Positions 1-6,057 of a stretch of 7,537 bases of DNA are shown here, piece after piece. Each line of letters starts with the position of its first letter. Position 1 is the stretch's first letter. Source of the DNA: Ignavibacteriales bacterium (GTDB lineage Bacteria; Bacteroidota; Ignavibacteria; Ignavibacteriales; Ignavibacteriaceae); contig DAIERC010000105.1 in assembly GCA_027347125.1 (NCBI GenBank), positions 1-7,537 of the forward strand, written 5' to 3'. The position numbers and the translations under genes are program-made. The notes below the pieces were generated by a model. That model worked only from the letters and a program-made list of their open reading frames with translations, was not told the origin of the DNA and did not search any database.

Positions 1-1402
1 TTGCTATGGCTTTCAAGTCGATAACAAAAGTGGGAGCATCAGTGTTAAGTTCTGATGGGGAAATTTTTGGCGGCTGCAACATAGATGGTGTTTCTTCATC
101 ATCTTGAATAATATATGTTTCTTCACGCCATTTACCGTTCGGGTTATTATTTTTCCCATTATAACCCTTGTAAAATACAATTAATGCCGCAAGAGAAAAA
201 GTAAAAGCAGCCGGAAATTCGTTGAATATTTCATAATATTTTAACAACGACGGAAGTACTCGTACCTTAAATTTTGAAATAGAATTTAAGGTGATGCTTT
301 GCAGGTAATGTTTAATAAAAGGATTCTGAAATCTTTCTATAACGGCGTTGGCAAATTCAATTTTCTTTTCTTCGGCAAAATCCAGTGTCGGCAATACTTC
401 GTTAAACAATCCTTCTTTAACCAAGTCGCCTGTAACTTCGTCTTCAACACTTTCTTTTACTGTCCTCTTTCCCGCAAGATAAGAAGGTATCGTCATCAGT
501 GTATGGCAACCATTTAAGATTCTAACTTTTAAAGTGCGGTACGGAGTAATGTCGTTAGTCCACACAACATTTAATCCAGCCTGTTCAAAAGGTAATTCAT
601 GATTGACTTTTTCATTACCCTCTATAACCCAAAGATGGAAAACTTCGGCCGAAACAATGGCTTTGTCCTCGTATCCGATTTTTTCAGTGATAGCTGCAAT
701 TTCATCTCTTGGGTAACCCGGAACAATTCTATCAACCAATGTATTAAAAAAGTAGTTGCTATTTTCCAGCCACGATAAAAACTCGTTACCAAGTTTCCAA
801 TCTTGCGCATGTTGAGTAACGCAGCTTTTCAAAGTGGCGCCGTTATTTTCAATTAGTTCGCACGGAATTATAATCATTCCTTTTTCATGAGCGCCTTTGA
901 AATATTTAAATCTTTCATATAGTAGTGCAGTTACTTTAGCCGGAAATGAAACCGGACATTCGTTTACCGGCATTGGTGCTTCCGAATAAGAGATGCCCGC
1001 TTCAGTTGTGTTTGAAACAATAAATCGAAGTTCGGGATTCTCGGCACATTTTAAATACTCATTCCAGTCGGTATAAGGATTTATTCCTCTGCTTATCGCC
1101 GTGATAATTTCAGTTTTTTCAATTTGTTTACCGTTTTTAATTCCTCTTTGCAGAAGAGTGTATAAACCATCTTGTTCATTTAACAGATTTATCATCCCTT
1201 CTTTCAGCGGCTGAACAACAACAATTTTCCCGTTGAATAATTTTTTTTTATTTAGTTCGTTAAAATGCCAATCAACAAATGCTCTTAAAAAATTACCTTC
1301 GCCAAACTGAATAACTTTTTCCGGCATGTCGTTAAGAGGCCCTGCTGTATTATTCCTTAGAACATCTTGATAGACATCCAAGTACTTTCTGTTTAACCTC
1401 AT
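1..1402 (-). CDS. uxaB: Tagaturonate reductase (altronate oxidoreductase), 3' end cut by window edge
   Basis: Reduces D-tagaturonate to D-altronate with NADH, the second step of cytoplasmic D-galacturonate breakdown. The frame is open without a stop from the ATG at 1402 to the window edge, giving 467 codons; I checked it along its whole length and found no frameshift. E. coli UxaB has about 483 residues, so only a short C-terminal piece should be missing. The N-terminal Rossmann-type signature IQFGEGNFLRAFVDW is at residues 31-45. The catalytic triad of the polyol-specific long-chain (mannitol) dehydrogenase family, K-x4-N-x2-H, is present as K292, N297 and H300 in LKVRILNGCHT. SNTTEAGISY and FQNPFIKHYL also match UxaB. 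The start is preceded by AGAGAG (1411-1416), 8 bases away. It follows uxaA by 36 bases and is probably co-transcribed with it. The related fructuronate reductase UxuB is an alternative, but the similarity pattern and uxaA next door favour UxaB. Confidence 0.93.
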   Translation of the reverse strand, partial: MRLNRKYLDVYQDVLRNNTAGPLNDMPEKVIQFGEGNFLRAFVDWHFNELNKKKLFNGKIVVVQPLKEGMINLLNEQDGLYTLLQRGIKNGKQIEKTEIITAISRGINPYTDWNEYLKCAENPELRFIVSNTTEAGISYSEAPMPVNECPVSFPAKVTALLYERFKYFKGAHEKGMIIIPCELIENNGATLKSCVTQHAQDWKLGNEFLSWLENSNYFFNTLVDRIVPGYPRDEIAAITEKIGYEDKAIVSAEVFHLWVIEGNEKVNHELPFEQAGLNVVWTNDITPYRTLKVRILNGCHTLMTIPSYLAGKRTVKESVEDEVTGDLVKEGLFNEVLPTLDFAEEKKIEFANAVIERFQNPFIKHYLQSITLNSISKFKVRVLPSLLKYYEIFNEFPAAFTFSLAALIVFYKGYNGKNNNPNGKWREETYIIQDDEETPSMLQPPKISPSELNTDAPTFVIDLKAIA

Positions 1403-1437
1403 TTCATCTTCTCTCTGATATTTGTGTATTTATCCAT
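1399..1437 (-). other. 12-codon mini-ORF bridging the uxaA stop and the uxaB start
   Basis: An ATG lies one base after the uxaA TAA stop (TAAAATG). It opens a 12-codon frame, MDKYTNIREKMK, whose TGA stop overlaps the uxaB ATG as ATGA. The uxaB ribosome-binding site (AGAGAG) lies inside this frame. No ribosome-binding site of its own is visible, so it could only be read by ribosomes that have just finished uxaA. This could couple translation of uxaB to uxaA, or it could be chance in a short AT-rich gap. Confidence 0.2.
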
Positions 1438-1438
1438 T

Positions 1439-2938
1439 TTATAATGTTACTCCATCTTTCCAGATGGCAATTTCTTTGTAATTATTAATTTCGTTTTTAG
1501 TTTTAATTTTCCCGGAAGCAACTTGAATAATGAATTCAAATAACTTGTCGGCCAATTCATCAAAGCCGATATTGCTATCCAGTACTTCGCCCGCATTAAA
1601 ATCTATCCACCCTGGTTTGCGTTCGGATAGGTTTGTATTAGTAGAAATTTTTACCGTTGGAACAGGAAAACCTAGAGGCGTTCCTCTTCCGGTAGTAAAT
1701 AAAATCATCGTTGCGCCGCTAACCGTCATGGCGGTCGCGGAAACCCCGTCGTTACCGGGTGCTTTTAACAGTACCAACCCCTTTTTAGTAATCTGTTCAC
1801 CGTAGTCAAGCACTTCGTTTATAATTGAAGTGCCGCCTTTTTGAATAGCCCCAAGTGATTTTTCTTCAAGGGTTGTAATTCCGCCTTCTTTATTTCCCGG
1901 AGAGGGGTTTTCATAAACAGGCTGGTTATGATTGATAAAATATTCTTTAAAGCTGTTTATCATCCAAACAATTTTATCGTAAACTTTTTTATCCGCCGCC
2001 CTGTTCATCAATTGCTGTTCTGCGCCGAACATTTCAGGTACTTCTGTTAAAACCACACTGCCGTTATACGAAGTAAGTTTATCTGTAATTCTTCCTACAA
2101 GCGGATTAGCCGTTATACCGGAAAAACCGTCGGAACCACCGCACTTCATTCCTAAAACCAATTCCGAAACAGGACATTCTTCCCTTTTATCATTTCTCAT
2201 TGCATCAAACAACTCACCGATAAGTTTAACACCATCTTCAATCTCGTCTTTAACATCCTGCGAGTTAAAAAACCTTAATCGTTCTTCATCAATTCCTGCG
2301 GCTTTTTGCAGTAACAATTTCATCTGATTATTTTCGCATCCCAAACCTAAAACAAGAACGCCGCCTGCGTTAGGATTTTTCATTAAACCGGATAGAACTT
2401 TTTGCGTACTTTCAAGATCATCACCCAACTGGCTGCAGCCGTAAGGATGTGAAAAAGTAAAAACTCCGTCAAAATTTTCTCGTGAAAATTTTTGATTACA
2501 TAACTTAGCTATTCTTTCCGCCGATGAATTTACGCACCCGACGGTATTTATTATCCATATCTCATTTCGTGTGGCCACCCGTCCGTTCTTTCTGCGGTAT
2601 CCTAAAAAAGTGGAAAAATTATCATGTATTTTTTCCGGTTTACTTTCAACAGGATTATACGAGTATTCAATTATTTCATTAAGATTTGTTTTTATATTGT
2701 GTGAATGAACCCAAGAACCCGCCGGAATATCAATTACGGCATGGCCAATTACATGACCGTATTTAAGTATGTTTTCATTACCGCCGATATTTTTCAACGC
2801 TATTTTATGACCACCTGGTATATCTTCAAGAATTTTTACATTTAAACCGTTCACATTTATTAGTTCGTTTTTCTTTAATGGATCAATTGCTATAAAAACA
2901 TTATCGTTGTAGTGAATTTTTAAAAAACCTGATTTCAT
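1439..2938 (-). CDS. uxaA: Altronate dehydratase (altronate hydrolase)
   Basis: Dehydrates D-altronate to 2-keto-3-deoxy-D-gluconate, the third step of galacturonate catabolism, in the cytoplasm; the family depends on a divalent metal, usually Fe2+ or Mn2+. The protein has 499 residues against about 495 in E. coli UxaA. Residues 1-90 form the N-terminal SAF-type domain with the conserved VHSHN segment (H78, H80). The galactarate/altronate dehydratase core follows: YRRKNGRVATRNE (114-126), TVGCVN with C135, FSHPYGCSQLGDD (162-174), GLGCENNQ with C201, and KCGGSDGFSGITANP (265-279). The C-terminal part has APGNDGVSATA (393-403) and TGRGTPLGFPVPTVK (416-430), and the protein ends in the family-like AIWKDGVTL. 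The cysteine- and histidine-bearing motifs are intact. The ATG has only a distant AAAGG upstream, so its ribosome-binding site is weak. Two copies of the LacI-type operator stand about 50-70 bases before the start. GarD is a paralogue, but the context and sequence fit UxaA. Confidence 0.96.
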   Translation of the reverse strand: MKSGFLKIHYNDNVFIAIDPLKKNELINVNGLNVKILEDIPGGHKIALKNIGGNENILKYGHVIGHAVIDIPAGSWVHSHNIKTNLNEIIEYSYNPVESKPEKIHDNFSTFLGYRRKNGRVATRNEIWIINTVGCVNSSAERIAKLCNQKFSRENFDGVFTFSHPYGCSQLGDDLESTQKVLSGLMKNPNAGGVLVLGLGCENNQMKLLLQKAAGIDEERLRFFNSQDVKDEIEDGVKLIGELFDAMRNDKREECPVSELVLGMKCGGSDGFSGITANPLVGRITDKLTSYNGSVVLTEVPEMFGAEQQLMNRAADKKVYDKIVWMINSFKEYFINHNQPVYENPSPGNKEGGITTLEEKSLGAIQKGGTSIINEVLDYGEQITKKGLVLLKAPGNDGVSATAMTVSGATMILFTTGRGTPLGFPVPTVKISTNTNLSERKPGWIDFNAGEVLDSNIGFDELADKLFEFIIQVASGKIKTKNEINNYKEIAIWKDGVTL

Positions 2939-2988
2939 GGTGGTTTCTATACCTTTTGTACTTTTAATAATATTATTATCTTGTTCTT

Positions 2989-2998
2989 AATCGATAAC
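2989..2998. promoter_or_regulatory. LacI-type operator, copy nearer uxaA
   Basis: AATCGATAAC is centred on a CpG within ATCGAT, as LacI-family operators usually are. It matches the sites at 3001-3010 and 4311-4320 in nine of ten bases. On the minus strand its good half reads AGTTATCG and the other half is degenerate. It lies about 50 bases before the uxaA start. Assignment to the LacI-family gene next door is inferred from repetition and position. Confidence 0.55.
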
Positions 2999-3000
2999 TG

Positions 3001-3010
3001 TATCGATAAC
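3001..3010. promoter_or_regulatory. LacI-type operator, copy farther from uxaA
   Basis: TATCGATAAC is identical to the site at 4311-4320. Its centre is exactly 12 bases from the centre of the neighbouring site, so 16-base versions of the two would overlap. On the minus strand it reads AAGTTATCGATACA, with the AAGTTATCG half shared with the copy in front of lacI. It sits downstream of the candidate uxaA promoter, where a bound repressor would block elongation or open-complex escape. Confidence 0.6.
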
Positions 3011-3037
3011 TTACATTATCAAAAAAATAATCTAACC

Positions 3038-3066
3038 ATATTAGTTTTGCCGCGAAATATTGGCAA
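3038..3066 (-). promoter_or_regulatory. Candidate promoter for uxaA-uxaB
   Basis: On the minus strand TTGCCA (3061-3066, five of six to TTGACA) is separated by 17 bases from TAATAT (3038-3043, four of six to TATAAT). The predicted transcription start, near 3031, lies about 20 bases before the first operator. A 6-base inverted repeat, TTTGCC/GGCAAA (3046-3051 and 3062-3067), overlaps the -35 element. AT-rich DNA gives many chance matches and the host sigma-factor preference is unknown. Confidence 0.35.
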
Positions 3067-3132
3067 ACAAAAATTAGATTAGATTTTAGTTTTAGTTATT
3101 GAACTATTCAAATTTCAACTAAGTAACAAAAT

Positions 3133-3156
3133 AAAAAAAACTTTATATATATATAA
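3133..3156 (-). terminator. Weak possible terminator after lacI
   Basis: On the minus strand a 14-base A/T-only perfect palindrome (3143-3156) is followed within two bases by eight T (3133-3140). The layout is that of an intrinsic terminator, but the stem has no G or C and would be unstable. It lies about 80 bases past the lacI stop, so lacI transcripts may partly read into uxaA. Confidence 0.2.
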
Positions 3157-3238
3157 TTTTACTAAATTTACTAATTGATGATTTAAATTTACATAAATTT
3201 GTTATGCTAAATCAAGCATTTTGATAAAAATACGCACA

Positions 3239-4288
3239 TTAAATTTGTATTTCGGCTAAATCACTTTTTAAATTGTTCCTAACACATGTTTCTCTAAGTA
3301 TCAAATCTGTTTCAATTTCTATGTGCTTTTCTTCCATATTAGGATTATTAATATGCTCCAGTATTAATTCCACAGCACTTTTCCCAAGCTTATCGGTTGG
3401 TTGATTAACACAGCTTAAAGAAGGTGAAATAAATCGGTTTATATCACTATTACCAAAGCACATAATGTCAATATCTTTAGGAATTTCTAGCCCCAAATCA
3501 TCAACCGCAGCATAAACGCCAAGTGCAACCGGATAAGTTACTGTAAAGATAAATTCAGGCAATGAGCCGCTTTTATATATTTTCATAAAACCATTATATC
3601 CATCTTCTTCACCGAATCCGCCCTGCACAACCCAATTGGGATTAATCGCCAAATTGTGATGCTTCATTGCGTCTTCGAAACCCAAGTTTCGTTTATTTCC
3701 GATGTTAATATTATCGAACCCGGCTATGTGACCTATTTTAGAATAACCAACCTTAATAGCATGTTCTATAGCTTTGAATGTTCCCGTTCTGTCAGCAACA
3801 GCAACACTGCTAAAACCAGGTATTTCCATAACTCTATCAACAAACACCAGGGGAATTCCCATCTTTTGCACTGCGTTAAAAATCTCAATGTCCTTGGTAA
3901 ATTCCGAAATCGAAATGATAATTCCGTCAACCCTCATCGAAAGCAAAGTCTGCAGATGTTTTATCTCTCGTTCGGCGTTTTCTTGAGAGACCGTAAGAAT
4001 AATTTCATAGTTGTTTTCAAAGGCAGTATCATAAACAGCCTCAATTAATGAGCCGAAAAAGAAATGCGCAATTTTAGGTACTACCAAACCTATTGTATGA
4101 GACTTTTTTGAGGAGAGGTTGCGTGCCATATAATTGGGTGTATATCCCAATTCTTTAGCAAGGTTCTTAATTGATTCTGTGGTTTGTTTGGAGATATCAG
4201 GGTGACCTCTTAGGGCTTTTGATACGGTTACCCTAGATACATTTAAGCGTTTAGCTATATCATCAAGAGTTATGGTTTTGGGTTTCAA
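3239..4288 (-). CDS. LacI-family transcriptional regulator, probable repressor of the hexuronate genes
   Basis: A cytoplasmic DNA-binding repressor of 349 residues from the chosen TTG start. The LacI helix-turn-helix is at residues 7-28 (TLDDIAKRLNVSRVTVSKALRG), with recognition positions R19, V20 and K24. The hinge MARNLSSKKS (54-63) keeps the Ala and Leu that insert at a central CpG in LacI/PurR operators. A periplasmic-binding-protein-like effector domain follows to the end, with the conserved effector-contacting Arg (R200, in NKRNLGF). Where sugar-binding members usually have an Asp before xxAxG, this protein has Tyr (Y252, in TVTYPVALG). No ATG is available: the frame has a stop just before a TTG at 4303. 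The TTG at 4288 is preferred because AAAGAGG lies five bases before it; starting at 4303 would give 354 residues. An operator-like palindrome just upstream suggests autoregulation. The role in hexuronate control is inferred from the genes around it; E. coli uses GntR-family ExuR/UxuR instead. Confidence 0.92.
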   Translation of the reverse strand: MKPKTITLDDIAKRLNVSRVTVSKALRGHPDISKQTTESIKNLAKELGYTPNYMARNLSSKKSHTIGLVVPKIAHFFFGSLIEAVYDTAFENNYEIILTVSQENAEREIKHLQTLLSMRVDGIIISISEFTKDIEIFNAVQKMGIPLVFVDRVMEIPGFSSVAVADRTGTFKAIEHAIKVGYSKIGHIAGFDNINIGNKRNLGFEDAMKHHNLAINPNWVVQGGFGEEDGYNGFMKIYKSGSLPEFIFTVTYPVALGVYAAVDDLGLEIPKDIDIMCFGNSDINRFISPSLSCVNQPTDKLGKSAVELILEHINNPNMEEKHIEIETDLILRETCVRNNLKSDLAEIQI

Positions 4289-4293
4289 TGAGG

Positions 4294-4300
4294 CCTCTTT
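4294..4300 (-). promoter_or_regulatory. Ribosome-binding site that sets the lacI start
   Basis: AAAGAGG on the minus strand lies five bases before the TTG at 4288. The earlier TTG at 4303 has only GATAAAGTTAA-type sequence before it and would place this motif inside the coding region. This favours the later start. Confidence 0.6.
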
Positions 4301-4310
4301 CAATTAACTT

Positions 4311-4320
4311 TATCGATAAC
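4311..4320. promoter_or_regulatory. LacI-type operator in front of lacI
   Basis: TATCGATAAC is identical to the copy at 3001-3010. With its flanks it reads AAGTTATCGATAAAGTT on the minus strand, an imperfect palindrome around CpG. It is 22 bases before the preferred TTG start and 17 bases past the candidate -10 element, a position suited to autorepression. Confidence 0.6.
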
Positions 4321-4337
4321 TTTTATGAAAGTAAATT

Positions 4338-4367
4338 ATCATAATAGTAAAGTAATTAACGTGTAAC
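4338..4367 (-). promoter_or_regulatory. Candidate promoter for lacI
   Basis: On the minus strand GTTACA (4362-4367, four of six to TTGACA) is followed after 18 bases by TATGAT (4338-4343, five of six to TATAAT). It stands just upstream of the operator at 4311-4320. It is a plausible sigma-70-type promoter in a region otherwise rich in chance matches. Confidence 0.35.
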
Positions 4368-4613
4368 TCATCACAACTAAAAAAATAAGCATAAAAACGG
4401 TTTAATGCAAAATAATTAAATGAAAATATTCAAAATAATAAATTTTATCCGGCTTATATTCCAAACAGTAAAGAAAGAAGTAGGTGCGAAATACCGGAAG
4501 TAATTTTGTTTTTTGAACTCTATACTCCCCGCTTATTTAAAAATTTAATAACTGATTGGACTAAAGCAAAAATTTTCATCGCAGAGCAATTAAACGATAA
4601 AAATTCTTAAGAG

Positions 4614-4646
4614 AAAAAACCCCACAGTGTTTAACCATGGGGTTTT
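4614..4646 (-). terminator. Intrinsic terminator of the uxaC-exuT transcript
   Basis: A perfect 9-base stem, AAAACCCCA pairing with TGGGGTTTT (4638-4646 with 4616-4624), closes a 13-base loop. On the minus strand it runs into six T. It begins 12 bases past the exuT stop. The four G-C pairs plus the U-tract make it the clearest terminator in the window, and it separates uxaC-exuT from lacI. Confidence 0.88.
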
Positions 4647-4658
4647 ATAGAACCAATA

Positions 4659-5984
4659 TTATTTAGAAATAGCCAAATCACCAGAAAGATCAACCGGTTC
4701 CATTTTAGGTACTAAAAAATGGAAAATAGCCAAAGCGATTAAATATGCCGAACCTGAAATAATAAATAACGGCAAATACGATTGTGTATATTGCAAAACT
4801 AGGCCGGTAACTATCTGGAATACAACGCCGCCAGCTGCACCTGCGGTGCCTCCTAAGCCAACAATAGAGCCAACCGCCTTCTTGGGAAACATGTCAGACG
4901 CGGTTGTAAAAATATTTGCTGACCATCCTTGATGAGATGCCGCCGCTAACCCAATTAAACCGACTGAAACCCACAACGATACGGTTGAAGCAAAAACGAT
5001 CGGAACAATTAGCAACGCGCATATCAACATTACTGTTTTTCTTCCCTTGTTTATTGACCAACCCAGGTTTATAAATTTACCAGACATCCACCCTCCGCCA
5101 ATACTGCCGATGCTCGTCATAGTATAAATTATAATCAATGGCCATCCAATATTTGTTAAGTTCAAACCATATTTTTTGTCCAAAAAGTCGGGCAACCAAT
5201 ACAAATAAAACCACCAAATCGGATCAGTTAAAAATTTACCTATAACAAAAGCCCATGTTTGTCTGTATTTCAAAAGTTCTATCCATGGAATTTTTGCTTT
5301 TACTACTTCTTCTTTATCACTTAAAATATAATCTAATTCGGCCTGGTTGATCTTTTTGTGTTTTTCAGGTACCTCATAAATAAAATGCCAGAAGGCCAGC
5401 CATATTAAGCCGAGTGCACCGGTAACAACAAATGCGCTTTCCCAACCGTATGTTAAAGTTAACCACGGAACAACAATTGGCGCGAAAACTGCGCCTATAT
5501 TTGCACCAGAATTAAAAATACCTGTGGCATAAGCTCTTTCTTTTTTCGGGAACCATTCTGCAGTACCTTTTATTGCTGCCGGAAAGTTACCCGACTCACC
5601 TAATCCCAAAGAAGCTCTTGCAACTCCGAATTCCACAGGCGTCCACGCAAATGCATGTCCCATAGCTGCAAAGCTCCAAACGGCTACCGAAATTGAATAA
5701 CTAAATTTAGTTCCATATTTATCTATCAAGCGTCCAAAGAAAGCTTGTCCTAATGCATATGCTAGCGTAAACGCAGCAATAATAAAGCCAAAATCTGCTT
5801 CCGACCATCCTATTTTTGCTTGAAGTGTGGGTTTTAATATTCCGAGAACGTTTCTATCGATATAATTAATTGTAGTAGCAAAAAATAGAAGAGCAACAAC
5901 AGTCCAGCGATAGTTGCTCATTTTGTTTTTTTCTTCACCTAACATGACTCCGGGAGATCCGGAATTCATTTTCGAATTTTGCAT
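4659..5984 (-). CDS. exuT: MFS hexuronate transporter (ExuT-like, anion:cation symporter family)
   Basis: An inner-membrane permease of 441 residues, probably a proton symporter for galacturonate and/or glucuronate. It has about twelve hydrophobic segments, starting near residues 27-45, 64-84 and 95-115, and ending near 404-425. A polar central loop (about 204-240) separates the two halves. Family marks are NYIDRNVLGILKP (40-52) in the first helix, the MFS motif-A segment GQAFFGRLIDKYGTK (79-93), and ARASLGLGESGNFPAAIK (122-139) with R123 and E130, as in ExuT/DgoT-type organic-anion carriers. The ATG at 5984 is chosen because AGAGGG stands seven bases upstream. Met14 and Met22 are later in-frame alternatives without such a site; the extra ~20 residues are polar and cytoplasmic. 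It follows uxaC by 73 bases with no terminator between and is followed by a strong one. The substrate is inferred from the locus and from resemblance; other sugar acids cannot be excluded. Confidence 0.86.
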   Translation of the reverse strand: MQNSKMNSGSPGVMLGEEKNKMSNYRWTVVALLFFATTINYIDRNVLGILKPTLQAKIGWSEADFGFIIAAFTLAYALGQAFFGRLIDKYGTKFSYSISVAVWSFAAMGHAFAWTPVEFGVARASLGLGESGNFPAAIKGTAEWFPKKERAYATGIFNSGANIGAVFAPIVVPWLTLTYGWESAFVVTGALGLIWLAFWHFIYEVPEKHKKINQAELDYILSDKEEVVKAKIPWIELLKYRQTWAFVIGKFLTDPIWWFYLYWLPDFLDKKYGLNLTNIGWPLIIIYTMTSIGSIGGGWMSGKFINLGWSINKGRKTVMLICALLIVPIVFASTVSLWVSVGLIGLAAASHQGWSANIFTTASDMFPKKAVGSIVGLGGTAGAAGGVVFQIVTGLVLQYTQSYLPLFIISGSAYLIALAIFHFLVPKMEPVDLSGDLAISK

Positions 5985-5991
5985 TATACGT

Positions 5992-5997
5992 CCCTCT
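5992..5997 (-). promoter_or_regulatory. Ribosome-binding site setting the exuT start
   Basis: AGAGGG on the minus strand, seven bases before the ATG at 5984, supports the long N-terminus over the later Met14 and Met22 codons. Confidence 0.65.
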
Positions 5998-6057
5998 TGT
6001 TAGTTAATCAAATTAAAATTAACGGCACTAAAACAAGCGCATAAAATTATTTTTAGA

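Larger units (their letters stand above)
2939..3238. other. Regulatory gap between lacI and uxaA
   Basis: This 300-base, very AT-rich gap has no convincing gene on either strand. The half nearer uxaA holds the tandem operators and a candidate promoter. The half nearer lacI holds an A/T palindrome followed on the minus strand by a run of eight T, and a small ATGCT-loop-AGCAT hairpin at 3204-3219 just past the lacI stop. The rest is low-complexity sequence with several TAAATTT repeats. Confidence 0.7.
4289..4658. other. Gap between exuT and lacI
   Basis: About 370 bases without a convincing gene. The lacI side holds its ribosome-binding site, an operator and a candidate promoter. The exuT side holds the intrinsic terminator. 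Between about 4368 and 4610 I see no clear signal: only AT-rich sequence and a 27-codon plus-strand frame at 4420-4503 with no ribosome-binding site. Confidence 0.7.

Noticed and set aside
299..517. Plus-strand frame of 72 codons
   Set aside because: It lies entirely antisense within the uxaB coding region, has no ribosome-binding site and shows no family resemblance.
622..810. Minus-strand frame of 62 codons
   Set aside because: It is a different frame inside uxaB, whose own frame is uninterrupted and clearly conserved here.
1530..1805. Plus-strand frame of 91 codons
   Set aside because: Antisense shadow of the conserved C-terminal part of uxaA.
3204..3219. ATGCT-loop-AGCAT hairpin just after lacI as its terminator
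   Set aside because: The stem is only five bases and no T-run follows on the minus strand.
3656..4048. Plus-strand frames of 130 and 70 codons (the second at 3774-3986)
   Set aside because: Both are antisense to the regulator gene, overlap each other and resemble nothing known.
4420..4503. 27-codon plus-strand frame, MKIFKIINFIRLIFQ followed by a lysine-rich tail
   Set aside because: It looks like a small cationic peptide, but there is no ribosome-binding site, and such K/I/F-rich frames are expected by chance in AT-rich DNA.
5855..5864. TATCGATATA inside exuT as another operator
   Set aside because: It encodes the conserved NYIDR motif of the transporter, which explains the sequence, and the flanks do not match the operator half-site.
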